A stretch of 64,000 nucleotides of DNA from Bacteroidota bacterium (GCA_013112545.1 JABFGJ010000012.1:33276-97275), one strand, 5' to 3'; positions 55,777-64,000 are shown, counted from the first letter of the stretch. The notes: generated by a model from the sequence alone, not told the origin. Made by a program: numbers and translations.

Positions 55777-56550
55777 ATGGAAAAACTAAAATTAGATTAT
55801 TCTCAAGGTGGAGCTGTAGCCAACATTTTATTAGATGATGGCAAGGGCAATGTGTTAGACAACACAATGATGCTTGAAATGCTGGATTTGTTTACAAAAT
55901 TTGAAAACAATAAAGACATCAAGCTAATTACCTTTCAGGGAAATGGGAAACATTTTTCCTTTGGTGCCAGTGTGCCTGAACATACCAAAGAGTTTGCAGA
56001 AATGATGATCAAGACTTTTCACAGCATCTTTTTCCGAATCATTGAGTTGGGAATACCAACTATGGCAAAAATATCTGGGCAATGCTTAGGCGGTGGAATG
56101 GAATTGGCTTTAGCTTGCAATTTCATGTTTGCTGACAAAACAGCTGTTTTAGCTCAACCAGAAATAATTTTAGGAGTATTCCCCCCTCCTGCTTCAATTA
56201 TGTTACCCTTAAAGATTGGGAATGCCAGAGCAGAGGAAATTTTAATAAGCGGAAGAAACATCAAGGCAGATGAAGGTTTAAACATAGGTCTTTTAAATCA
56301 AGTTTTTGAAGATAAAGAAGCTTTAGATAAAGGAGCTGAAGCATGGATAAGCAATAACATTATTCCTAAAAGTGCCTCCTCCTTAAAATATGCTGTAAAA
56401 GCATCAAGAGCTACTTTCAATTACATCATGACAAACAAATTGCCTTATCTAGAGCAGCTTTATATAAACCAGCTAATGGAGACAAAAGATGCTAATGAAG
56501 GGATTAATGCATTCTTAGAAAAAAGAAGTCCAGTTTGGGAAAATTGCTAG
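55777..56550 (+). CDS. dch: cyclohexa-1,5-diene-1-carbonyl-CoA hydratase
   Basis: A 257-residue crotonase-fold enzyme acting right after benzoyl-CoA reductase: it adds water to the cyclic dienoyl-CoA. The Dch/BamR signatures are GQCLGGGMELALACNF and QPEIILGVFPPPASIMLP, the latter distinguishing it from ordinary enoyl-CoA hydratases. FSFGASVPEHTKE provides the oxyanion loop. It starts 11 bp after oah. Its presence fits the class I dienoyl-CoA product and also the class II route. Confidence 0.92.
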   Translation: MEKLKLDYSQGGAVANILLDDGKGNVLDNTMMLEMLDLFTKFENNKDIKLITFQGNGKHFSFGASVPEHTKEFAEMMIKTFHSIFFRIIELGIPTMAKISGQCLGGGMELALACNFMFADKTAVLAQPEIILGVFPPPASIMLPLKIGNARAEEILISGRNIKADEGLNIGLLNQVFEDKEALDKGAEAWISNNIIPKSASSLKYAVKASRATFNYIMTNKLPYLEQLYINQLMETKDANEGINAFLEKRSPVWENC

Positions 56551-56578
56551 CACAATAATCCCATTAAATTTTATTGAA

Positions 56579-58582
56579 ATGAAAAAGATAAATACAGTAG
56601 GAGTAGTAGGTGCAGGAACTATGGGAGCAGCCATTGCTCAAAAGTTTGCACAAGAAGGCTTTACCGTTTATTTAAACGATAGAGAACAACAATACATCGA
56701 CAAAGGATTGAGCGGAATTCGAGAAATTTTAGAGCAAGGAATTGAGCGGAGGTTGTTTACAAAAGAAAAAGTAGAAACCATTCTTAGCAATTTGATTGGA
56801 ACTACCAATCAAGATGATTTAAAAGCTTGCGATTTAATTGTAGAAGCTATTTTTGAAGATTTTGAAGTAAAATCCAAGCTTTTTAAAACGCTGGACAAAA
56901 TTGTATCAAGCGACACGATATTAGCAACCAATACTTCCTCCTTTTCTGTAACAGAATTAGCAGCTTCCGTTTCTCATCCAGAAAGATTCATTGGCTTACA
57001 CTATTTCTACCATGCTGCTAAAAACAGATTGGTAGAAATCATCCCTGGCGAAAAAACTTCTGATGAAACCTATAAAGCCATGCAAATATTCTCAGTTCAA
57101 TCTGGGAAAGATGCCATCACAACTAGAGATGTCTATGGATTTGCAGTCAATCGTTTTTTTGTGCCTTGGCTAAACGAGGCCTGCAAAATGCTAGATGAAG
57201 GAATCGGAAGTATTGCAGAAATTGATACTGTGTGCATGAAAACGTTTGGAATTGGAATGGGTCCCTTTGCTTTAATGAACGCAACAGGAGTGCCAATTGC
57301 CATGCACGCCCAAAAAACCTTAGAACATTTTGGCCCATCTTACAAACTGTCTTCAAAGCTAGAAAAACAAGTTGCTACAGCTAAAAATTGGGACTTGAGC
57401 GGGATGGAAGGATTAAGTGTTTCAGATGAGAAGCGCGATGCCATAAACCAACGAATTTTAGGCTGCACATTCTTTGTTTGTTCACAAATATTAGATGAAA
57501 AAGTATGCACCGCAATCGACCTGAATCGGGGAGCAAAAATTGGCTTACGATGGAGAAAAGGCCCGATAGACATCATGAAAAACTATGGAAAAGAGGCCGT
57601 AGCTAAATTTGCATCTAATTACGCTGAGTTATATGGTGAAGCACTTCCAAAAGGAATAGATGCCAAAAGTTGGGAAATGGAATTTGTTACACTAGACATT
57701 CAAAAAAATGTGGCAACCATTACCATGTCTCGACCTGAAGACATGAATGCGCTGAATGAAGATGTCATGGAACAATTGGATTGCAAATTCTCTCAGGCCA
57801 ATGCAATGCCAGAAATTAAAACAATAATAATTACTGGCTTAGGCAAAGCCTTTGTGGCAGGTGCAGACATTAAATTCTTTGTAAAAAACATTCAAGCCAA
57901 TTCGATAGATAAAATCATTTCTTTTACCAAATATGGGCAAGAAGTGCTAAACAAAATCGATAAGTCATCGAAAAAAGTAGTGGCCATTTTAAATGGATTG
58001 GCTTTAGGTGGCGGAATGGAATTAGCCCTTTGTGCAGATGTTTTATTAGCTGTTCCTCATGTTAAAATTGCATTTCCCGAAACTGGAATCGGTATTTACC
58101 CTGGATTGGGAGGCACTCAACGCTCTGCTTTAAGAGTGGGAAAAGGATTAGCCAAGTATTTAGTTTTAACTGGTCAAATGTTAGGTGCGAAACAAGCCTT
58201 AGAAATCGGTTTAATCGACCATATCGTAAATACATCTGAGGTATTCGAATTTATTTCCGGTGAAAAAGAAATTCCTGTTAAAGCAACATTAGAACTTAAT
58301 GACAACTGGAAAGCGCTAGAATCATTGTTTGGTGAAAACAAATACCAAGCAATTATAAAAGGAGAATGCACCAACGGAGCAATGGAAGTGGAGGCTGTAT
58401 CAAAGCTGGCTAAAGCGATGAGTTTTAAAGCTCCAGTAGCCATGAACATTGCAGAAGAATTGATTGAAGGAGCGCGAGGCCCTTCATCTGAATTAGAGAA
58501 ATTGCAAGAAATATTTAGTACAGATGATGCTTTGCTTGGTTTGTCATCCATAGGTAGCAGAGTTGAATTTTCAGGAAAATAA
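56579..58582 (+). CDS. 3-hydroxyacyl-CoA dehydrogenase / enoyl-CoA hydratase fusion
   Basis: The protein has 667 residues: N-terminal 3-hydroxyacyl-CoA dehydrogenase (1-375, VGVVGAGTMGAAIAQKFAQEG NAD loop, HYFYHAAKNRLVEIIPG catalytic region), then C-terminal enoyl-CoA hydratase (about 395-600, AFVAGADIKFF oxyanion loop, NGLALGGGMELALCADV, PETGIGIYPGLGG). The domain order is the reverse of E. coli FadB and is known from some archaeal and bacterial fusions. In this operon it would hydrate the enoyl product and oxidise 3-hydroxypimelyl-CoA and its C4 products to acetoacetyl-CoA before the thiolase. Confidence 0.9.
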   Translation: MKKINTVGVVGAGTMGAAIAQKFAQEGFTVYLNDREQQYIDKGLSGIREILEQGIERRLFTKEKVETILSNLIGTTNQDDLKACDLIVEAIFEDFEVKSKLFKTLDKIVSSDTILATNTSSFSVTELAASVSHPERFIGLHYFYHAAKNRLVEIIPGEKTSDETYKAMQIFSVQSGKDAITTRDVYGFAVNRFFVPWLNEACKMLDEGIGSIAEIDTVCMKTFGIGMGPFALMNATGVPIAMHAQKTLEHFGPSYKLSSKLEKQVATAKNWDLSGMEGLSVSDEKRDAINQRILGCTFFVCSQILDEKVCTAIDLNRGAKIGLRWRKGPIDIMKNYGKEAVAKFASNYAELYGEALPKGIDAKSWEMEFVTLDIQKNVATITMSRPEDMNALNEDVMEQLDCKFSQANAMPEIKTIIITGLGKAFVAGADIKFFVKNIQANSIDKIISFTKYGQEVLNKIDKSSKKVVAILNGLALGGGMELALCADVLLAVPHVKIAFPETGIGIYPGLGGTQRSALRVGKGLAKYLVLTGQMLGAKQALEIGLIDHIVNTSEVFEFISGEKEIPVKATLELNDNWKALESLFGENKYQAIIKGECTNGAMEVEAVSKLAKAMSFKAPVAMNIAEELIEGARGPSSELEKLQEIFSTDDALLGLSSIGSRVEFSGK

Positions 58583-58590
58583 AAAAATTT

Positions 58591-60423
58591 ATGAAGACTG
58601 AATTAGAGAGTGTTGTAATAAAATTTGCAGGAGATTCTGGCGACGGGATGCAATTAGCTGGAATGTTGTTTACTGAAACTACAGCCAATGTAGGAAACGA
58701 GATTGCCACTTTCCCCGACTTCCCTTCCGAAATTAGAGCTCCGCAGGGAACAGTTGCCGGAGTTTCTGGCTTTCAAATACATTTTGGAAGCTCTGGAGTT
58801 CATAGCCCCGGAGATTCCCCAGACATATTGATTGCAATGAATCCTGCTGCATTGATGGCCAATTTATCTCAATTAAAGCCAGCTTGCACCATTATTATTG
58901 ACATAGATTCTTTTGATAAAAAACATTTTGAAAAGGCCGGCTTTGAAGGCAATCCATTGGAAGATGGCACACTAGCTGATTATAATGTAATTGAAGCGCC
59001 GATTGCCTCCTTAACCAAAACAGGACTGGCTGATTTGGGCTTAGACAACAAAAGCATGTTGCGATGCAAGAATATGTTTGCATTAGGCATTGCATATTGG
59101 CTATTTAATGAGCCTTTAGAAAAATCATTGAGCTTTTTCGATAGAAAATTTAAATCCAATCCAACGATTGCCGAGGCCAACAAACGGGTTCTAAAAGCTG
59201 GGCATCACTATGCTGAAACCATAGAAGCCATTAGATCTTCGTTTACCGTTTTGCCAGCAAAAAAAGCAGCCGGAACCTATAGAAACATTACTGGAAATCA
59301 AGCGATGGCTTGGGGTTTTTTGGCAGCAGCTAAAAAGGCCAAGAAAGATTTATTTTTAGGAACCTATCCGATTACTCCTGCTACAGATATTTTGCATGAA
59401 TTGAGTAAACACAAATGGGCTGGAGTAAAAATAATACAAGCAGAAGATGAAATTGCTGGCATCTGTTCGGCCATAGGAGCTAGCTTTGCTGGTGATGTCG
59501 CCATTACAACAACTTCTGGTCCGGGTATGGCTTTAAAAACAGAAGCAATCGGACTTGCCGTGATGACCGAATTGCCTTTGGTGATCGTAAATGTTCAAAG
59601 AGGTGGCCCTTCAACTGGCTTGCCGACTAAGACCGAACAAAGCGACTTAATGCAAGCATTATATGGCAGAAATGGAGAAAGTCCGATAGCGGTTATCTCA
59701 GCTAGCACACCTGCCAATTGTTTTGATTGGGCTTTTGAAGCGACCCGAATTGCTTTAGAACACATGACACCAGTTATTTTATTATCAGAAAGTTATTTGG
59801 GAAATGGTGCTGAACCATGGAAAATAAAATTAACCGAAGAATTGCCAGATATACATCCAAGGACTTTAGAAAGCTATGATGAAAATTGGAAGCCATATAA
59901 TCGTGATGCTGAAAAACTAGCTCGCAATTGGGTGGTTCCAGGAACCAAAGGCATGGAACATCGAATTGGAGGTTTAGAAAAGGACGAATGCACTGGCTGT
60001 GTTTCGCATAATCCACAAAATCATGCGAAAATGGTAGAAATTCGCCACGATAAAATTAATCGAATAGCGGACTTTATTCCCCTCCAAAAATACAAAGGAA
60101 AGGATGCCACAAAATTATTAGTGGTGGGTTGGGGCGGCCAATTCGGGATATTATTTGGAGCCGTAAATCAATTGCAGAAAGAGGGAAAAGACATCGCCTT
60201 TACCCATTTCAACTACATTAATCCTCTACCAAAAAATACAGCTCAAATTTTTCAAAAGTTTGATCGGATTTTAGTTTGCGAATTAAACAAGGGACAATTT
60301 GCTGCCTATTTAAGAATGCAATTTCCACAGTTTAACTTCGAACAATTCAACAAATTTGAAGGATTGCCCTTTAAAATTATTGATTTAAAAAATAAGTTTA
60401 ACGAAATTTTAAATGAAGCATAA
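58591..60423 (+). CDS. korA: 2-oxoacid:ferredoxin oxidoreductase gamma-alpha subunit
   Basis: This 610-residue protein fuses the gamma domain (1-190, KFAGDSGDGMQLAG, then FPDFPSEIRAPQG) and the alpha domain (about 210-610, GTYPITPATDILHEL, EDEIAGICSAIGASFAG, TTSGPGMALKTEAIGL). In Thauera aromatica korAB lies beside bcr and makes the reduced ferredoxin that drives the ATP-dependent reductase from 2-oxoglutarate. The same link is seen here. It ends 1 bp before the korB ATG at 60425. Confidence 0.93.
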   Translation: MKTELESVVIKFAGDSGDGMQLAGMLFTETTANVGNEIATFPDFPSEIRAPQGTVAGVSGFQIHFGSSGVHSPGDSPDILIAMNPAALMANLSQLKPACTIIIDIDSFDKKHFEKAGFEGNPLEDGTLADYNVIEAPIASLTKTGLADLGLDNKSMLRCKNMFALGIAYWLFNEPLEKSLSFFDRKFKSNPTIAEANKRVLKAGHHYAETIEAIRSSFTVLPAKKAAGTYRNITGNQAMAWGFLAAAKKAKKDLFLGTYPITPATDILHELSKHKWAGVKIIQAEDEIAGICSAIGASFAGDVAITTTSGPGMALKTEAIGLAVMTELPLVIVNVQRGGPSTGLPTKTEQSDLMQALYGRNGESPIAVISASTPANCFDWAFEATRIALEHMTPVILLSESYLGNGAEPWKIKLTEELPDIHPRTLESYDENWKPYNRDAEKLARNWVVPGTKGMEHRIGGLEKDECTGCVSHNPQNHAKMVEIRHDKINRIADFIPLQKYKGKDATKLLVVGWGGQFGILFGAVNQLQKEGKDIAFTHFNYINPLPKNTAQIFQKFDRILVCELNKGQFAAYLRMQFPQFNFEQFNKFEGLPFKIIDLKNKFNEILNEA

Positions 60424-60424
60424 G

Positions 60425-61450
60425 ATGGAAGCAGCAACAATAGGATGTCCGTTAAAACCAAAAGACTTTGCCAGCGACCAAGAAGTAAAATGGTGCCCAG
60501 GTTGTGGCGATTATGCTGTTTTAAATGCAGTGCAAAGGGCTTTAGTCGAATTAAATGTAAAGAAAGAGGATGTTACTTTCATTTCAGGAATTGGCTGTTC
60601 ATCTCGTTTTCCGTACTATATGGATACTTATGGGTTTCATACCATACACGGAAGAGGAGTTGCAATTGCAACTGGCGTAAAAGTGGCTAATCCAGAATTA
60701 AGTGTCTGGGTTGTTGCTGGCGATGGAGATGCTTTGGCGATTGGCGGAAATCATTTTATACATGCCATAAGACGTAATGTGAATTTAAATTTTCTTTTGT
60801 TTAATAATGAAATCTATGGCTTAACAAAAGGTCAATACTCCCCTACTTCTGAGCGTGGCAAGATTACAAAATCCTCACCTCATGGAACAGTAGAAAGCCC
60901 TTTCAATCCTTTAGAGTTGGCCATTGGAGCTCATTCTAGTTTCTATGCGCGCGTGCCCGACACCGATGTTAAACTCATGACTCAGGTTATGGTTGAGGCA
61001 GAAAAACATGAAGGTTTATCTCTAATAGAAATTTTACAGAATTGTGTAATTTTTAACGATAAAGTTCATGCTGCCATAACTGCTAAAGAATCTAAAGCCG
61101 ACAATCAATTGATATTGGAACATGGAAAACCCATGCTGTTTGGCGCAGAAAAGAATAAGGGATTAAGACTAAAAGGGCTAGAACTAGAAGTTGTATGCAT
61201 AGGCGAAAATGGCATCACAGCAGATGATGTGTTGGTGCATGATGAAAAATTAGAAAATCCGACTTTGCATTATCTATTATCGCGAATGTCTTTGCCCGAG
61301 TTTCCAATTGCAATGGGAGTTATCCGAAATGTAGAGGCGGCAGTTTACGACAAATCGCTACATGCTCAAATCTCGAAAGAACAAGAAAATAGTAAATTTA
61401 AATCGCTCAATGATTTATACTTAAGCGGAAATACTTTTAGAATTAATTAA
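60425..61450 (+). CDS. korB: 2-oxoacid:ferredoxin oxidoreductase beta subunit
   Basis: A 341-residue thiamine-diphosphate and [4Fe-4S] subunit of the oxidoreductase. The N-terminal VKWCPGCGDYAVL gives two cluster cysteines with the third further on, the TPP motif is GDGDALAIGGNHFIHA, and FNNEIYGLTKGQYSPTS is the substrate-side loop. It transfers electrons from 2-oxoglutarate decarboxylation to ferredoxin. An in-frame ATG at 60413, inside the end of korA, is an alternative start. It is the last gene of the operon. Confidence 0.93.
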   Translation: MEAATIGCPLKPKDFASDQEVKWCPGCGDYAVLNAVQRALVELNVKKEDVTFISGIGCSSRFPYYMDTYGFHTIHGRGVAIATGVKVANPELSVWVVAGDGDALAIGGNHFIHAIRRNVNLNFLLFNNEIYGLTKGQYSPTSERGKITKSSPHGTVESPFNPLELAIGAHSSFYARVPDTDVKLMTQVMVEAEKHEGLSLIEILQNCVIFNDKVHAAITAKESKADNQLILEHGKPMLFGAEKNKGLRLKGLELEVVCIGENGITADDVLVHDEKLENPTLHYLLSRMSLPEFPIAMGVIRNVEAAVYDKSLHAQISKEQENSKFKSLNDLYLSGNTFRIN

Positions 61451-61495
61451 CCTTTTTTGATTAGGAAACGAATATATTGCTATCTTTAATTAACT

Positions 61496-62602
61496 GTGTT
61501 AACTAAAAATTTGCATATAAAACAATTGGAGCAGAAAATTGCTCAACTCGAAGAAGAGTGTTTAAAATTAAAGAAACGCCTTTCTGAAAGCGAATCTGAA
61601 AAAAAATATCAATCTCTCTTTGAGATGTCTGATGACGCTATTCTTGTAATTGAAAACAACAAGTTTGTTGATTGTAATCAGGCAGTTGTTAGAATGCTAA
61701 GGTACAATAGCAAAGAAGAATTTCTGAACACTCACCCCGCTGAACTGTCCCCCAAAAAGCAACCTGATGGCAGGCTCTCTTATGAAAAAGCACAAGAAAT
61801 TATGGGAATCGTTCTTGAAAAAGGAAGTCATCATTTTGAATGGATACACACCAGAGCAGATGGCGAGAATTTCCCTGTTGAAGTGTGGTTGTCGCGTGTT
61901 GACTTTAACGAAAGAGTCTGCATTAATACGATTTGGAGAGATTTGACTGCACAGAAAAAATCTGAGGCTACAATACATAAAAGCATAAAAGAAAAAGACA
62001 TTTTATTAAAAGAGGTTCATCATCGAGTAAAGAATAATTTGCAAATAATAAACAGCCTGTTAAACTTACAAGCTTCAACCATAGAAAATAAACAAGCAAT
62101 AAGCATATTAATGGAGAGTAAATCGAGGATAGAAGCCATGTGCAAAGTGCATGAAATGCTTTATTCTTCAAATGATTTTTCAAACATAAATTACACGGAG
62201 TATTTGAATGAGCTATTTCATCAGCTTATTGATAATCAAACGGATGATGATTTTAATATCAGCTATGATATTGTTGCTAATCATTTAAATTTAAACGTCA
62301 ACACGGCAATTCCATTGGGATTGATAATTAATGAAATGGTAACAAACTCTTTAAAATACGCATTTGTAAATAAATCAAGTGGAAAAATTACTATTCGCAT
62401 GAAAGAGTTAAATGATGAAACATTAGAGCTGAATTATTCTGATAATGGCATTGCTTATCCAGCAAGCATAACATTCGAGAATGCTAAAACCTTAGGACTG
62501 CAATTAATTTTAGCTTTGGTTCATCAACTACATGGCTCCATTACAAGAAATGTAGATTTTAAAGGAACATCCAACCGGTTTTTGATAAAAAGATTTTCAT
62601 AG
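61496..62602 (+). CDS. PAS-domain histidine kinase, HisKA_2/HWE type
   Basis: The protein has 368 residues: an N-terminal coiled coil (1-35), a PAS domain (about 40-155, YQSLFEMSDDAILVIENNKFVDCNQA), a HisKA_2 dimerisation helix with the phosphoacceptor His in LLKEVHHRVKNNLQIINSLLNLQ (near 178), and an ATPase domain (IPLGLIINEMVTNSLKYAF, then NGI and GLQLILALVHQL). No membrane segment is seen, so it is cytoplasmic. The frame has only non-ATG starts before the PAS domain (GTG 61496, TTG 61511). A promoter (TTTTTTG, N21, TATCTTTA at 61481) starts transcription near 61495. There is no response regulator next to it; its ligand could be an aromatic acid. Confidence 0.82.
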   Translation: MLTKNLHIKQLEQKIAQLEEECLKLKKRLSESESEKKYQSLFEMSDDAILVIENNKFVDCNQAVVRMLRYNSKEEFLNTHPAELSPKKQPDGRLSYEKAQEIMGIVLEKGSHHFEWIHTRADGENFPVEVWLSRVDFNERVCINTIWRDLTAQKKSEATIHKSIKEKDILLKEVHHRVKNNLQIINSLLNLQASTIENKQAISILMESKSRIEAMCKVHEMLYSSNDFSNINYTEYLNELFHQLIDNQTDDDFNISYDIVANHLNLNVNTAIPLGLIINEMVTNSLKYAFVNKSSGKITIRMKELNDETLELNYSDNGIAYPASITFENAKTLGLQLILALVHQLHGSITRNVDFKGTSNRFLIKRFS

Positions 62603-63240
62603 TTTGCCTTCTTGGAATCAAAAGATGATTCGGGTTTTAATAATTAATTCCTTAAGTTTTTGAAAACAAGAAGAGTTGAAATGCTTACTTATTCTACCAG
62701 TCCATTTCCAGAAAAAAACTTGATTTTGATTGCGATACAGACATGAAGGTTCAAGTCGTAAGCAAAAACAGAGCCCTTCGGTGGGACTTCAAATTTTGGG
62801 ATTAATAACAATATCTTTAAAGGGAAAACAAGAAGGTTTATAAAACAAAAGAAATGGTATTGGGGATTGTATTATAGTAGCGTATTTTTAGGATTCATTG
62901 ACGAGAAATTAAGAGAAGTTTATCAAAAATTAGTGTAACTCATGTATCTTTAACTTTGTAACGCATGTACCGCTCCGCATGGGTTTGCAAGCCTGCGGCT
63001 ATTCCTCCCTAATATTCTTCAACAATTCAACAATAAAATCCATTAAGCCAACAATTCAAGAATCTGCAATTTCAATTACATAATAAATCAACTTACTCAT
63101 TTTTATTAATAGATTTCACTAATTTAGTCTATATATAATAGGAATAAACATAATAGTATGTTTATTCAGTTGTTGTAAAGAATTTTCCATTTGATTACTT
63201 AATATGTTTCGAAATAATTAACTTTACTAAAAACGAATTT
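62603..63240. other. non-coding stretch before toxin-antitoxin pair
   Basis: No complete gene. An open stretch with no start codon (62762-62938 on +, 58 codons, ending KLREVYQKLV) might be the tail of a decayed gene and is not recognised. Bases 62969-63095 form the first copy of a 127-bp direct repeat. The remainder is AT-rich and should hold the antitoxin promoter. Confidence 0.5.
62969..63095. repeat. 127-bp direct repeat, left copy (with GC-rich hairpin)
   Basis: Identical over 127 bp to 63874-64000, where it runs into the window edge. Its first 40 bp are GC-rich in an AT-rich region and hold an imperfect palindrome, CCGCATGGGTTTGC then AAGCCTGCGG, that would fold as a hairpin. Together with the right copy it brackets the toxin-antitoxin genes, a unit of 905 bp. 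Confidence 0.85.
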
Positions 63241-63480
63241 ATGGCAACTGTTGACCAAATAAAAAACGGTTTAATCGATAAGATTCTAAATATTCAAAAC
63301 AAGGAATTTTTAAATGCTCTTGATAAAATAATTTCTACCTCTTTTTCAGTTAATAAAACTGAACTTTCTGACTCACAAAAAGCAATGCTTGAAATGAGTA
63401 ATGATGATATTATTCATGGAAGAACAATTTCTCAAGAGGCTATGATTAAAAGAAATCTCGAGTGGCTAAACGGACTATAA
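63241..63480 (+). CDS. antitoxin of a type II toxin-antitoxin pair
   Basis: A 79-residue protein with a helical N-terminus and a C-terminal region (MSNDDIIHGRTISQEAMIKRNLEWLNGL) of the kind found in small Bacteroidota antitoxins paired with ParE/RelE toxins. No clear DNA-binding motif is seen. The toxin gene overlaps its end by 19 bp, so the two are translated together. The pair is placed between identical 127-bp repeats, suggesting it moves or was gained as a unit. Confidence 0.75.
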   Translation: MATVDQIKNGLIDKILNIQNKEFLNALDKIISTSFSVNKTELSDSQKAMLEMSNDDIIHGRTISQEAMIKRNLEWLNGL

Positions 63481-63776
63481 TTTGGACCAAATCTGCAGAT
63501 ATTCAATTTGTAGGTATTCTTGAATATTGGTTAAATCGAAATAAATCTAATAGTTTCCCAAAAAAACTAATTAAATTAACTGAGGAAAGAACAAATCAGA
63601 TAGCAGAAAATCCAGAGCTGTTTAAAGTCTTAGAAAATAAGAATTTTAGAGTTTCTGTTATGGGTAAGTTCAGTATTTATTACAAGGTATCTGACTCTGA
63701 AATGATAGTTGTTGCATTTTGGGATAATAGACAAGATCCTGATAAACTTCTTAAAATTCTACAAAAAAAATTGTAA
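63462..63776 (+). CDS. ParE/RelE-family toxin
   Basis: A 104-residue protein with the RelE/ParE layout: IIWTKSADIQFVGILEYWLNRN as strand and helix, an inner basic strand NFRVSVMGKFSIYYKV, and FWDNRQDPDKLLKIL at the end, a common ParE-like finish. The start is GTG (63462), within the antitoxin gene. Family membership does not tell whether it acts on ribosomes (RelE) or DNA gyrase (ParE). Confidence 0.82.
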   Translation: MAKRTIIWTKSADIQFVGILEYWLNRNKSNSFPKKLIKLTEERTNQIAENPELFKVLENKNFRVSVMGKFSIYYKVSDSEMIVVAFWDNRQDPDKLLKILQKKL

Positions 63777-63873
63777 TTGTAAACTCTAGGAAAAACTGTT
63801 AATTGATGCAATTAAGAATAGCAACTTTCAAATGTTATACTTGGCTAATCGTTTTGACTAAAATACTGATATC

Positions 63874-64000
63874 ACCGCTCCGCATGGGTTTGCAAGCCTG
63901 CGGCTATTCCTCCCTAATATTCTTCAACAATTCAACAATAAAATCCATTAAGCCAACAATTCAAGAATCTGCAATTTCAATTACATAATAAATCAACTTA
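63874..64000. repeat. 127-bp direct repeat, right copy (truncated by window)
   Basis: Matches 62969-63095 at every base up to the window end, so the true repeat may be longer. It contains the same GC-rich hairpin. Any open frame running through it, such as a 61-codon one starting at 63803, is repeat sequence and not a gene. Confidence 0.85.

Noticed and set aside
55777..56550. Calling this gene an ordinary beta-oxidation enoyl-CoA hydratase
   Set aside because: The LGVFPPPAS segment and its place next to had and oah fit dienoyl-CoA hydratase better than a general crotonase.
62762..62938. Open stretch encoding a Trp/Tyr-rich tail
   Set aside because: It has no start codon, no recognisable family and a stop just upstream; at best a gene remnant, so it is only mentioned in the non-coding entry.
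63803..63988. 61-codon open frame after the toxin gene
   Set aside because: Most of it lies inside the 127-bp repeat, and the same frame through the left copy has no matching gene; it is a by-product of the repeat.
1..64000. tRNA, rRNA, CRISPR arrays, prophage genes
   Set aside because: No cloverleaf-like sequence with CCA-adjacent arms, no rRNA sequence, no regularly spaced repeat-spacer pattern and no phage structural or integrase genes were seen by eye; a tRNAscan or CRISPR finder could confirm.

Overview
The window reads as a chromosomal segment of an AT-rich Bacteroidota bacterium. The evidence is two secreted proteins with type IX secretion (T9SS) C-terminal sorting domains, promoter elements of the TAnnTTTG type, almost no Shine-Dalgarno sites, and a LeuS with the inserts usual in that phylum. 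Order and genus cannot be told from sequence alone. No rRNA, tRNA, CRISPR array or phage genes were seen.

Layout. (1) 1-8.4 kb: signalling genes. These are a cut-off SpoIIE phosphatase fused to a LuxR domain, an alpha/beta hydrolase, a PAS-LuxR protein, a NarL-type response regulator, two TPR histidine kinases with nearly identical C-terminal halves, two small unknown proteins and a caspase-like protease. A repeated leader marks the start of each of the two modules. (2) 8.5-15.5 kb: an unknown gene, two paralogous T9SS-exported proteins, leuS. (3) 15.5-26 kb: nitrogen-oxide genes. These are ric, two NarK transporters, a hemerythrin-like protein with moaA, a YhbP-like protein, two Crp/Fnr regulators, norC and a divergent norB. 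(4) 26-42.3 kb: molybdate uptake (modABC plus a molbindin), narGHJI with a dihaem cytochrome c, and a molybdenum-cofactor operon (moeA, modE, mobA, moaD, moeB, moaE, moaCB). (5) 42.6-61.5 kb: one long operon for anaerobic benzoyl-CoA degradation by the ATP-dependent (class I) route. It holds bcrCBAD, an acyl-CoA ligase, a second HgdB-like subunit, a fusion of a ketopantoate-reductase-like domain with a BcrA/HgdC-type ATPase, thiolase, had, oah, dch, a hydroxyacyl-CoA dehydrogenase/enoyl-CoA hydratase fusion and korAB. (6) 61.5-64 kb: an orphan PAS histidine kinase, then a ParE/RelE-type toxin-antitoxin pair between two 127-bp direct repeats, the second running off the window.

The parts appear to work together. 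Benzoyl-CoA (or a relative) is dearomatised by BcrCBAD using ATP and reduced ferredoxin from KorAB. Dch, Had and Oah open the ring, beta-oxidation follows, and electrons can go to nitrate through NarGHI, whose Mo cofactor is made and fed by genes alongside. A shared operator ties this together: eight 14-bp boxes close to ATGATnTAARTCAT precede ric, narK, the hemerythrin-moaA pair, the yhbP/crp divergence, crp2-norCB, the nar operon, the modE-moco operon and the bcr operon. In each case a TAnnTTTG-like -7 position lies about 30 bp past the box centre. The nar and bcr boxes share 18 identical bases. Three 24-bp ModE-like boxes lie 3-4 bp before the ATGs of modA, modE and the hemerythrin gene.

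The most novel content is the benzoyl-CoA operon in a Bacteroidota background and, inside it, the HgdB-like protein next to the ketopantoate-reductase/ATPase fusion. No function is known to me for that pair. It may be an ATP-dependent radical reductase or dehydratase coupled to an NAD(P)H enzyme.
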